From an uncultured Gemmatimonadota bacterium (lineage in GTDB: Bacteria; Gemmatimonadota; Gemmatimonadetes; Gemmatimonadales; Gemmatimonadaceae), in assembly GCA_946478895.1 (NCBI GenBank), contig CAMLDY010000076.1, forward strand, positions 1 through 12,117: 12,117 nt of DNA, given 5' to 3'. Of this stretch, positions 1-8,100 are shown piece after piece. Both the position numbers and the translations under genes were made by a program. Numbering within the stretch: the first letter of the stretch is position 1; every line of letters begins with the position of its first letter. The notes under the pieces are model-generated. The model had not been told where the DNA came from, did no database searches, and worked only from the letters and a program-made list of their open reading frames with translations.

Positions 1-54
1 GCGCCGACTGCGCCGACTGCGCCGACTGCGCCGACTGCGCCGACTGCGCCGACT
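1..54. repeat. Perfect 9-bp tandem repeat, six copies, in-frame (QSA)n
   Basis: The unit GCGCCGACT is repeated six times without a mismatch, starting at base 1, so the array may continue outside the window. Read on the minus strand it is CAG-TCG-GCG, coding Gln-Ser-Ala in frame with the gene that starts at 430. A 9-bp unit keeps the reading frame whatever the copy number, so slippage would lengthen or shorten a linker rather than break the gene. Confidence 0.95.
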
Positions 55-430
55 GTCCGGCGTACTCGGCCGACACCTTGTAGAAGAAGTTGAGCAGCAG
101 CCGGCTAACCACGAGGCCTATTCGATAGTAGGTCAGGATGTTGAAGAACGGCACGATCTCGTCGATGTAGCGCTCCACCTGCTTCCAGGCAGCCACTTCG
201 GTCATCGAGTTTTCAGCCGCGTGAGCGCTTACGGCGCTCGCGATTGCATCGTCGGCGAGGAGGGTCTCCCTGACATGTGCTTTCCTCGTGAGCTTGAATC
301 GATTGATCCGGGCGCGCGAGCGATGGACCGCCCGCAGTGCGCCTCGCACAAACCGGCGTCGAGCCACGCGCGCGGTGATCACCCCTGCCACCGCAAACGA
401 GAGGACGATAAGGATCCAGATCACGCTCAA
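1..430 (-). CDS. Partial membrane protein, probable glycerol-3-phosphate acyltransferase-like N-terminus (runs off left edge)
   Basis: An open minus-strand frame of 143 codons enters from position 430 and is cut by the window edge. A TAA stop at 433-431 directly precedes a TTG at 430, the longest start; GTG at 424 and ATG at 205 are alternatives, and none has a good ribosome binding site. Residues 3-20 form a hydrophobic helix (VIWILIVLSFAVAGVITA), followed by a basic stretch. Two segments look conserved: RINRFKLTRKAHVRETLL (about 41-58) and YIDEIVPFFNILTYYRIG (about 88-105). From memory, this pattern resembles the region before the acyltransferase core of DHAPAT-type/PlsB-like glycerol-3-phosphate acyltransferases, which make lysophosphatidate at the membrane. 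The catalytic HX4D motif would lie beyond the edge, so the function is inference. Residues 126-143 are six Gln-Ser-Ala repeats. Because the conserved-looking segment begins before ATG 205, the long start is preferred. Confidence 0.6.
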   Translation of the reverse strand, partial: MSVIWILIVLSFAVAGVITARVARRRFVRGALRAVHRSRARINRFKLTRKAHVRETLLADDAIASAVSAHAAENSMTEVAAWKQVERYIDEIVPFFNILTYYRIGLVVSRLLLNFFYKVSAEYAGQSAQSAQSAQSAQSAQSA

Positions 431-483
431 TTATGAAGGTCCAGCGAGATCAGCGCAGCGGCGCGATAGTCATGTCAAAACGA

Positions 484-512
484 AAAAACGCACCCGGTGA
501 GGGTGCGTTTTT
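484..512 (-). terminator. Bidirectional intrinsic terminator
   Basis: A perfect 12-bp inverted repeat pairs 484-495 with 501-512 around a 5-nt loop. The GC-rich core (CGCACCC/GGGTGCG) is flanked by A5 on one side and T5 on the other, so a U tract follows the hairpin in either direction. It lies 52 nt downstream of the stop of the last gene of the minus-strand operon and 54 nt upstream of the start of the next minus gene at 430. This is where the operon should end. Confidence 0.9.
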
Positions 513-527
513 CTGCTGCTTCCGGCG

Positions 528-551
528 AGCGAGACGAGAGTCAGTCTCGCT
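528..551 (-). other. Second 3'-UTR stem-loop
   Basis: AGCGAGAC (528-535) pairs perfectly with GTCTCGCT (544-551) around an 8-nt loop. It sits between the stop codon at 564 and the intrinsic terminator at 484-512, so the operon transcript would end in two consecutive hairpins. There is no U tract after this one. A role in 3'-end stability is an inference. Confidence 0.55.
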
Positions 552-563
552 AGCGGGCTAGGG

Positions 564-1976
564 TTAGGGCTTCACGACGCTGAGTGTATACGCGCCGTAA
601 TCGCAGCCTGCCTGATATGGATCCTCGAATAACAGGCAGTACGATCCGGCGACGATGCGATGGAAGCCTGATGTGGTGGCAGTGTAGGTGATGCTTTCGG
701 TACCCGACGCGCCGACACCGCCATTGTCACGGTAGGTAATCAGACTGCCGCTCGGCGAGTAAAGCGAGAGCAATGCATCGAGTGGCTGCGCCGTCTCGCT
801 GATCCGAACGGTCATACCGGCGGGGATATATACCAGGAAGGAATCTCCCGAGACGTCGGTCTTGCTCCAGTCCCCACTCGCCGGGTTGTAGTTGGTTTTG
901 CAATCGGTGGTCGCGAGAGTCTGGTTGGTCGAAGCCCCGATCTCGATATAGACCGGGCCGCAGGTCGTCACGTCCGACGAGGCGTTTGCAACCGAAACGG
1001 TGTAAGCTCCCGTCGACCCAGCCCCCGCTGTCGCGGCGACTGCCTTCGAGCCGGCGGCGGTGATCAGTCGGAAAGTCGCCGCGGCGTTCACGTCCTGCGC
1101 GATCAGCGCCGTCCCGTCGGCGGTGACCATGTTGAGCGTCGCGCCGGGCGCGGTCGAAGTCATCGACACCGTTACCGCACCGGCTGGAGTCGTAAGATCA
1201 TATTCGTCCGCAAACGCGCCGTTGATCACACAATCAGTGGCGGACAGCGTTCCTGCCGCGTTGCCACCGACTGTAATGGACCCACGGGAGCTGGCGGTGA
1301 AAAACGTCTTCAACGTTCCGTCCGTCGCGCTCGCACGTTGCGCGCACTGGCCGGTTCCCAGTGTCCACGCGCCCGACGTCGCGTCTCCCGAGGCGTTCGT
1401 CGTTGCCACCGTACCTGCCAGCGAGCCTCCACCCTGCACTACCGCGAAAGTCACGTTTTCACCCGCCTTCGGATTGCCGCCGGCGTCGACCACGCGAGCC
1501 ACGAGGGGATTCGGCAAAGTGCTGCCCGGCGCTCCTGTTTGGTTGTCGCCGCCCTGTGAAGAGATCTTCGAGGCCGGCCCCGCCGAGCTCGCAAGGGTGA
1601 ACGTGACTGGCGAAGCGCCAGCGACATTTGCGGTCACCGTGTTGTTGCCGACTTTCGGACCGACCTGCCAAAGGCCAGCCGATGCTACGCCCTGAGCATC
1701 TGTAGTTGCGATTGGATACTGGACTGCTCCGCCACCGCTCACATCGAAGGTGACTTGCACGCCGGGTATCGGATGTCCAGCGGCGTCGGTGACCAGGACT
1801 GCGGGGCCGGGAATAGCGGTGGCCACCTGCGCCGTCGCCGCTGGTGTTGCGGACGCCGTCACAGCGGCAGGAGTCTTGGAGGGCCCGGTCGAGTCCTTAC
1901 CGCACGCGACGATCGCTCCGGCCGCAGCGAACGCCAGGAATCCCAGCGTCGCACTATTTGAAAAGATTCGAGTCAT
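564..1976 (-). CDS. Lipoprotein with two Big_1 (invasin-type Ig-like) domains and two PPC-like domains
   Basis: A 470-aa protein. ATG at 1976 is chosen over an upstream in-frame start at 2033 because GGAG lies 5 nt before it and a lipoprotein signal follows at once. The hydrophobic region 11-24 ends in AIVAC, with Cys25 lipidated, then a Ser/Thr/Pro linker (GKDSTGPSKTP). Residues about 41-131 and 136-229 are two Big_1-like domains, recognisable by the D-A-A/G-G-x-P-x-x-G-V/E-x-V-T-F pattern and the T-T-D/N-A-x-G-x-A turn. Residues about 233-331 and 340-468 look like two bacterial pre-peptidase C-terminal (PPC) beta-sandwich domains; the last has LDALLSLYSPSG, then SGFHRIVAG and a final AYTLSV strand. 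No enzyme domain is present. It is the last gene of the SusC operon, 22 nt after the previous stop. The expected location is the outer membrane or cell surface, as an adhesive or binding protein. The exact role is unknown. Confidence 0.85.
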   Translation of the reverse strand: MTRIFSNSATLGFLAFAAAGAIVACGKDSTGPSKTPAAVTASATPAATAQVATAIPGPAVLVTDAAGHPIPGVQVTFDVSGGGAVQYPIATTDAQGVASAGLWQVGPKVGNNTVTANVAGASPVTFTLASSAGPASKISSQGGDNQTGAPGSTLPNPLVARVVDAGGNPKAGENVTFAVVQGGGSLAGTVATTNASGDATSGAWTLGTGQCAQRASATDGTLKTFFTASSRGSITVGGNAAGTLSATDCVINGAFADEYDLTTPAGAVTVSMTSTAPGATLNMVTADGTALIAQDVNAAATFRLITAAGSKAVAATAGAGSTGAYTVSVANASSDVTTCGPVYIEIGASTNQTLATTDCKTNYNPASGDWSKTDVSGDSFLVYIPAGMTVRISETAQPLDALLSLYSPSGSLITYRDNGGVGASGTESITYTATTSGFHRIVAGSYCLLFEDPYQAGCDYGAYTLSVVKP

Positions 1977-1998
1977 GCAATCTCCAAAGGGATACGGT

Positions 1999-2817
1999 TT
2001 ACGGTGCGCACGCGGCAATCGCCGGTTCGTCACACGGATTGCGGTCGACGAACCAGATCAGACTGGGAGTCGTGACCGACGCATTCGCACTACCGGCTGC
2101 GCCGGCACGGAAGTAATAGACGGAGAAGTTGGTTCCTGCCTGGGTCACACCGGCGGAAGGCTTCTCCCCCGGAAGCGTGGCTGGCGCGGAAGGACCGGCG
2201 GCCGATGCATTCACGGTGGTGGATCCCGCATCGGTCACCCGCACCGCAGCCGGGCCGGCGGCCCGATCGAAGTATGGAGAGAACGTCAGCGTTCCAACGG
2301 AGCTAAAGGTTTCGGTTCCGGGAAGCGGCGTAGTTGCCGTGTTGACGACATAACCGTTGACGATGCCGGTGCCGGCATTCACCAGCCTCACTCCGACCTG
2401 ACCGGCAGGCGGAGGATCGGCGCTGTCATCGATCATCCACAGGCTGGTCGTGCCCGCGCGCGCACTGCCGGACAGAAGTAGGGTCAGTCGCTTGCCTTCC
2501 GGCAGCGTGATGTTCTCATCCGCCATCGCGACGGAAGTCACGTTGATGTCTTTGCTGGTCAAAAAGACGCGGAAGTGGCGGACGCCTGCCGCGGTCGGGA
2601 AATACTGCGTGCCCGCGCGGTAAGCGAGATTGTTCGCCACCGGCGAAAGATTCACCTGGTCGACCGCGTGGATGTCGACAGCGCCGGTGTCGTAGAGAGC
2701 ATTGATGAATCGGACCTGCGACAACGGCGGCAGGCTGGGCGCGGTCACATCGTCTTTCCCACAACCGCTGAAACCTGCGGCGCAGATGCCCAACATTACG
2801 AAACGAGATAAACGCAT
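1999..2817 (-). CDS. DUF4397 domain lipoprotein
   Basis: A 272-aa protein. ATG at 2817 has GGAG 8 nt upstream and opens directly into a signal peptide; the 35-residue extension from 2922 is hydrophilic and overlaps the preceding gene, so it is rejected. The lipobox is FSGC with Cys19, followed by GKDDVTAPS, close to the start of the neighbouring Big_1 lipoprotein. Residues about 34-118 match the DUF4397 pattern: VRFINALYDTGAVDIHAV, a tyrosine-containing segment, PTAAGVRHFRVF and EGKRLTLLLSG. A second, weaker repeat of the same kind spans about 140-240 (VGVRLVNAGTGIVNGYV and later NFSVYYFRAG). Cys262 and Cys270 near the C-terminus could form a disulfide. DUF4397 proteins are extracytoplasmic and have no established biochemical activity. 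Co-transcription with SusC/SusD suggests a cell-envelope accessory, which is inference. Confidence 0.85.
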   Translation of the reverse strand: MRLSRFVMLGICAAGFSGCGKDDVTAPSLPPLSQVRFINALYDTGAVDIHAVDQVNLSPVANNLAYRAGTQYFPTAAGVRHFRVFLTSKDINVTSVAMADENITLPEGKRLTLLLSGSARAGTTSLWMIDDSADPPPAGQVGVRLVNAGTGIVNGYVVNTATTPLPGTETFSSVGTLTFSPYFDRAAGPAAVRVTDAGSTTVNASAAGPSAPATLPGEKPSAGVTQAGTNFSVYYFRAGAAGSANASVTTPSLIWFVDRNPCDEPAIAACAP

Positions 2818-2878
2818 TAGATGCACTCCGGATTTATTGTAGAAACAGAATTCGCTTGCAATCGATCTTCTCTCGATT

Positions 2879-3340
2879 TCAGTCGGGGTTTGGCGGCGGG
2901 TTCTTACCGTCACCTCCGCCACTTCCGAACCCGAGTAGCCCGCGGCTGGCTATGAAGGCGATCAAGCCGCCTCCAACGGCTGCCGCTGCGATCCACGTGC
3001 GCGACCGGGAAAAGCGCTGCTCTCTTGCATTCGTCACCACGCTTCTCGGCACCAATAGCGCCTCCCCGGTCCAGTTGTTCGATTGGCCGTTCAGGTAGCT
3101 GACTTTCGTAACGCGGAGTGAATAGGCCGAATCAGTACTCATTACGGTCGTCCCTTCAATGGAGCTCGCGCCCGGTCCGACACTATCTCCGAGCGCGACC
3201 CGGCCTCGATCAGTGAGGTCGAGTACGAGGTGCGTTCCCGGCGCGGGAGCCTCGGGCGCGGCGCTGTAGACGTAGCATCCATCCACAGCAAGCACCGCTA
3301 GCGCGCCCAGGCCCGCGAGCCCAAACCTTTTCCAGCTCAT
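2879..3340 (-). CDS. Small lipoprotein with C-terminal hydrophobic helix, unknown function
   Basis: A 153-aa protein from ATG at 3340; a TTG three codons upstream (3349) is possible and neither has a strong ribosome binding site. Residues 7-19 are hydrophobic and lead to VDGC with Cys22 as the probable lipidated residue, followed by a Pro/Ala linker. The middle, about 37-106, looks like a small beta-rich domain (THLVLDLTDRGRVALGDSVG and IEGTTV are the clearest parts). A basic patch RFSRSRT (109-115) precedes a hydrophobic helix of about 22 residues (116-137) and a Gly/Pro/Asp-rich tail. The gene sits 38 nt after susD-like and 61 nt before the DUF4397 gene, so it belongs to the transporter operon. 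I do not know a named family. The combination of lipobox and C-terminal helix is odd for an outer-membrane lipoprotein. Confidence 0.75.
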   Translation of the reverse strand: MSWKRFGLAGLGALAVLAVDGCYVYSAAPEAPAPGTHLVLDLTDRGRVALGDSVGPGASSIEGTTVMSTDSAYSLRVTKVSYLNGQSNNWTGEALLVPRSVVTNAREQRFSRSRTWIAAAAVGGGLIAFIASRGLLGFGSGGGDGKNPPPNPD

Positions 3341-3378
3341 CGCGATCAACGATCCGCGCCAAGATTCAGAGCCACCGA

Positions 3379-5046
3379 CTAGAACCCGTACGTTCCCTTC
3401 GCCGCCCGGACCTTATCCGTGGTGTAGAGGGCAAGGTTCTGACGGGCGTATAGCTCTTCCCACGGCACGGGCCACTCGAGGATGGTGCCTTCAGTCAAGT
3501 CACCCCAGCCGCGCCCATCGATGAACCACTGCGCGTAACCGGTGAAGCTCGTTTCAATGCGCTTCTCCCACTTCATCGCTTCCCACACGGTGCCACACGC
3601 CGTCGATGTGTAATTGGGTGGTTGTGGAACTCGCGGCACGCACGCACTGCCACCCGGCACGATCGTGTTCTGGTCGGTGGTCGATGGGATCGCCGGCAGT
3701 CCTGCGGCGGTACGCGTCAGATTGATGAGCGGCACGGCCTGCGCAGTCCGACCGGTGCGCATGTATCCCTCGGCGGCGAGCATGTTGTTCTCCGCGAGAG
3801 TGAGCGCCTCTACCGGTCCGTTGCCACCGTTGAATCGGATTCCCCAGAATCGTTGGTTGTCGTAGTACCAGGTGCCCCACGGGGCAGCTGGTTTATCGTC
3901 GCCCTGGAGCCGGTTATAGAAGTACAGATTGCTCCCTGCGGGAGTCCCGGTCTTGGCGGGAGCGCCGGAGGCAGCGTTCTGCTCCGCGCGGGTCTCCCCG
4001 GATGGGAACCGCAGGTCAGGCGTACGGAGCAGAAATGCCGAGCGGCTGTCGACCGGCGTAGCCAGCCATGAATCGTATGCGCCGGTGGTGTCGGCCATTC
4101 CCAGGATGAATGGTGTCATCTGGCTCCAGGTGGCATCGACAGCGAGCTGATTGAGCCATGTCGCGTTCCAACCGCCGGCGTTGTCGGCGTTGACGATGAA
4201 GTCCTCGGTGATGCCTGCCGTCGCATCGGCTACCACAGCGTTCCAGTCCACCGCGGCGCGCTCAGCCGGAGTGCGTGCAACGCCGGCGCGGAAGCGCGCT
4301 TTGTAGGAGTGAATGATCTGCTCCCATCTATCGATTGGGATCTCGTCCCCCGAAACCCAGTCGGTCGGGATTGGCCAGCCGCCGGTACCGGTCGTTGCCT
4401 CTGGTGATTCGGCGACTGCAATGGCGGAGTCCAGCATCTCGAGCGCGACTGCCATGACATCAGCGGCCGGCGACAGCGGCGGGACCTCGTCGGACGGCAC
4501 CAGCGGCGTGATGATGGCGGCGGAATCGTAAAGCATCGCGACATTCGCCAGGCCGTATCCAAGATTGAAATATGCAAACGAGATCGCACGCGCATCACGC
4601 GCAGGTGAACCGGTCGAGTTACCGACTGCGACGAATGCCTTCAGCGCTGCGATCGCGTTCGCCGCGCTGCGCGCATTCCGGGTGAGCTCGTCGAAATCGT
4701 TGTAGATGATGTCCTGATCGGAGTTTCCAACCGAGTTGCTGACGGGTTGCCGCGGAATCGACGCGCGCGCGCCCATTCCGAAATTCGCAAGTCCGGAATG
4801 GCTCTCGAACGACATCACCTGCGACTGCACTCCGAGTCCGATGTTGCCCTGCTGCGCGTTCCACATCTGCTGGAACAGCTTGCCCACGATTGCCTCGACA
4901 CCCGCCGGCGTGCTGTAGACGCGCGGCACGTCGGGGTTGTTCGTGTTCTGAACCGACAGCGGATTATCGTTGCAGCCTGTCACGAGGGCCGCTGCCGATA
5001 CCGCTGCGATTCCAGACCAGAGTCTGACAGCTCTAATGTTGTGCAT
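3379..5046 (-). CDS. SusD/RagB-like outer-membrane nutrient-binding lipoprotein
   Basis: A 555-aa protein, usual for the family. ATG at 5046 has GAGG 5 nt upstream and starts a lipoprotein signal ending in LVTGC (Cys25); the 22 residues encoded further upstream lack signal character. The mature N-terminus has the typical NPLSVQNTNNPD stretch (28-39). Most of the chain is helical. Two family signatures are visible near the C-terminus: NNMLAAEGYMRTGRTAQA with INLTRTAAGLP (about 420-451), the counterpart of the SusD R-x-E-A...iN-x-x-R-x-x-A-G helix pair, and EKRIETSFTGYAQWFIDGRG (494-513). SusD proteins sit on the cell surface as a lid over the SusC channel and help capture large substrates. It lies 75 nt downstream of the susC-like gene on the same strand. 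The ligand cannot be read from the sequence. Confidence 0.93.
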   Translation of the reverse strand: MHNIRAVRLWSGIAAVSAAALVTGCNDNPLSVQNTNNPDVPRVYSTPAGVEAIVGKLFQQMWNAQQGNIGLGVQSQVMSFESHSGLANFGMGARASIPRQPVSNSVGNSDQDIIYNDFDELTRNARSAANAIAALKAFVAVGNSTGSPARDARAISFAYFNLGYGLANVAMLYDSAAIITPLVPSDEVPPLSPAADVMAVALEMLDSAIAVAESPEATTGTGGWPIPTDWVSGDEIPIDRWEQIIHSYKARFRAGVARTPAERAAVDWNAVVADATAGITEDFIVNADNAGGWNATWLNQLAVDATWSQMTPFILGMADTTGAYDSWLATPVDSRSAFLLRTPDLRFPSGETRAEQNAASGAPAKTGTPAGSNLYFYNRLQGDDKPAAPWGTWYYDNQRFWGIRFNGGNGPVEALTLAENNMLAAEGYMRTGRTAQAVPLINLTRTAAGLPAIPSTTDQNTIVPGGSACVPRVPQPPNYTSTACGTVWEAMKWEKRIETSFTGYAQWFIDGRGWGDLTEGTILEWPVPWEELYARQNLALYTTDKVRAAKGTYGF

Positions 5047-5077
5047 CAATACCTCAATGAGTCTTGGAGGATGGGTG

Positions 5078-5107
5078 GGGAGAGCCGCCGGTACCGCCGG
5101 CTCTCCC
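5078..5107 (-). promoter_or_regulatory. susC-susD intercistronic stem-loop
   Basis: GGGAGAGCCG (5078-5087) pairs perfectly with CGGCTCTCCC (5098-5107) around a 10-nt loop that itself contains the palindrome GGTACC. It lies between the SusC stop (5122) and the SusD ribosome binding site. No U tract follows on the minus strand, so it is not an ordinary terminator. It could stabilise or process the mRNA and set the SusC:SusD ratio; this role is inferred. Confidence 0.6.
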
Positions 5108-5121
5108 GTCACTGCGTGAGC

Positions 5122-8100
5122 CTAGAACGAGGTCGAAAGCTGGAACGTGAACGTCCGCATCTTCGGGTAGCTGTACGAAGTGGCACCCGAGAGAACCGCG
5201 GAATTCAGCGGCCCTGTCGTGGTTCCAGCCTCGGGATCGAATCCGCGGAAGTTGGTCCAGGTCTTCAGGTTTCTGCCAACGACCCCCACGGTCCAGTCGC
5301 CGTTCCCGAATACCGAGCCAAGCTTGTAGTTCACGGACAGCTCACGGAGCTTCACGTAGCTCGCATCCTCGACGTTGTACGAATTCGGTTGCAGCACATC
5401 GTACAAGCCGCCGACTCCGGCCGTGCTTCCGGAAGTCGGAGACGCCGACGGACCCTGACGCCAGTAGTAGCCGACCGGCCGTGCGGTCTCGACGGACTTG
5501 CCGGATTGATCGACTTCGCCGCTGGTGAGATCGCCAAGCGACCAGGCATACTGGACGTTGAAGACCTTCTGGCCGCGCGCGGCGTCGAACAGCCCGTAGA
5601 CGTTGAACTTCTTCCAGTCGATCGAGTGCGACATGCCCCAGTGATACTTGGGCAGTGCGCTGCCGAGTGGAACGTTCGCGACCGCGCCGTTGGAATCACG
5701 GAGCGCCATTGGCATACCCCAGTTGGTGCGGTTGCCCCACGGGCCAGTGCCGAGCGGGAGCTGTGCGCGCCACAGATTGCGGGTGATGCCCTCGGTCAGC
5801 TGGTTGCCGGCACCCACCCAAACGATGAAGCCCTGACTGTTCGGGCGGTACGCCGCGCTGGCATCCGTCGGGTTCATCGAGCACTGATTGGAGAATCCGG
5901 TCGGAAGCTGGCTGCACTGGGTCACGAATGCCGTGCCGTGCAGAGTTCCGATCTCCTCGCCCTCGCGGAACTTGAATACGGTGAAGGTATTCTGAACTGT
6001 GATGTTTCCGGTGAATTCGGGGACATCGAGGCGAGTGATGACCGACTGGGTGCGGTCGTAGATCACACGCGACGTCCAGTTGAGAGAGCCGCGGGTGACG
6101 ATCGGAACCGTCAGAGTGCCTTCCCAGGTCTTGTTGGTGATCTCACCCGCATTGAGCCACACCGTCGAGAAACCCGACGCGGAAGACGCGGGCACCGGCA
6201 GGATCTGCCGGTCGATCACGGCCTTGGAGTGGGTGAGGTTGAGTCCGATTCGGTTGAAGAATTCGAGGTCGGTGCCGAGCTCGAGCTCCTTGTTGATCTC
6301 GGGCTTGAGGAAGCGATTGCCCAGCTGCTGCGGATTGAGCACACCGCCCGTACCGATCGTATAAGTCTCGTACTGCGCGCTGAATCTCGGACGCTGTCCG
6401 GTCGTACCCTGTGAAGCGCGGAGCTTGAACAGGCTCAGCGCATTCGGGAGCGGCCACCAGGGCTCGCGCGACGCGATCCACGCGCCTGCAATTCGTCCGA
6501 AAGTCTGCCAGCGGTTGCCCGCGCCGAAAAGAGAGCTGCCGTCGCGACGCACGAGGCCGCTCAATACGTAACGATCCTTAAAGTCGAAATCGGTTCCGAC
6601 GAAGAAGCCCATGTCACGAATGGTCTGCGAGCCCGAACCGATGTCGAAGTTCTTCGTCGCCGCATCCGAAGTTCCAAGGCCGGCGACCACGAGATCTTCG
6701 CCGTACAGGTCCTGATTTCTCAGCGTCTGATCGCCGTACACGAAGCGGCTGGTCAGAGTGGCGTTGAGATCGCCGAAAATCTTGTTCGCGGCGCCGCCGA
6801 AGCTGGTCGTGTACTGCTCATTGTCGCTGCTGCCTTCCTGGATCGCACCAGCCGAAGTCGCGGGGTCGTCGGACGTCGTGCGGTATCCGCGGTCCCACTG
6901 CCGGTGGAACTCACCGGTCGAGCGGTCGTATCCGAAGCTCGCGTCGAGATTCAGCCACTCGAACGGCAGGTAGTGAGCGGCGGCGCCGCCGACGAATCTC
7001 GTCCCGCGGTCGACACGCTTGTCGTACTGGTTGTCGTAGAGCGGATTGTAGTTCTGCGACGAGTTGCTCAGCGGGTTGTGATTGACAACGATCCGGCCGA
7101 GGTTGTCACGCGCCTCGAGGTCCGCCATCCACGGCGCGCGGGTGATCGAGAAGAACGTGCTGCTGCCGTTCGACGCGTCGATGTTAGCGCCGTGGTCGAC
7201 GGTCTGGCTGTAGAACGAATTGATGTTCGCCGTCACATGATCGCCGAAGCGCTGGTCGACGTTCACGCGAGCGGAGTTGCGAACGAATCCGCCGATGTAC
7301 TTCACCGCGCCCTGCTGATTGAGGTTTCCAATACTGGCGTACACGCCGGTGTTGTTGACGTTGGCGCGCATGTCGGCGCTGCTGTTGACGAATGGTGCGG
7401 AAGTCACCAGCTGTCCGACGGGGTCTCTGAGAACCGGCCACGGAGTAACGTCGAAAGTGCCCGTCATCTGCTCGTAGGTCGGGGCGCTGGCGAAACCGAG
7501 GTCACCCATGAACTGCTGCGGGCTCGATGAATAATTCAGCCCGTTGTTGTTGATGCGTTGGACCTCCTGGTCCCAGTCGATGTAGCGGCCGCAGGGTGAT
7601 CCCCCGACCTGAAGCCTGGCGCAGAAGAGCTTGGCGTCGGGCGTCAGGGCAAGATCAGTAGTCTTGGAAAGCGGGAATTCGCGCTCGAGATCGCTGGAGC
7701 CTGCCTCGGTGCGGGCGCCGAAACGAACACCTGACGGAGCGGTCTTGCCGCTCTTGGTAGTGATGTTGATTACCCCCGCGCCCGCGCGCGCGCCGTACAG
7801 CGCAGCAGCCGCGGCACCCTTCACCACCTCGATGTCCTCGATGTCACTCGGGTTGATGTCGGGGAGAGATCCCTGAAGAGGAACGCCGTCGAGCAGATAG
7901 AGCGGCTGCTGGCTGCGGCCGCTGGCATCGAGCGAGACTGGACCGCGAAGAACGACCTGGGGCGCGGTTCCGGGCCGACCGGACGAAGCGACTATAGTAG
8001 CGCCGGGAATCTTACCCTGGATCTGGGCAAGCGCGTTGGTACCAGTCACCGGCATCGCGGCGGAATCGATCTTCGAGACAGTGAAGGGCAGCTTCACCTG

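Noticed and set aside
1..54. Repeat considered as a CRISPR array or attachment site
   Set aside because: The 9-bp units are contiguous, without spacers, and stay in frame with a coding sequence, so a simple coding tandem repeat explains it.
556..574. Telomere-like CCCTAACCCTAG at the end of the Big_1 gene
   Set aside because: It is made by the last codons and stop (AAG-CCC-TAA) plus a few bases; there is no repeat array and no sign of a chromosome end.
1750..2481. 243-codon plus-strand frame
   Set aside because: It runs antisense through the ends of two lipoprotein genes and shows no domain or ribosome binding site.
4747..6414. 555-codon open frame on the plus strand across the SusD/SusC boundary
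   Set aside because: It is antisense to two well-supported genes. Its product is Arg/Val/Gly-rich with no domain, and long antisense frames are expected in high-GC coding DNA.
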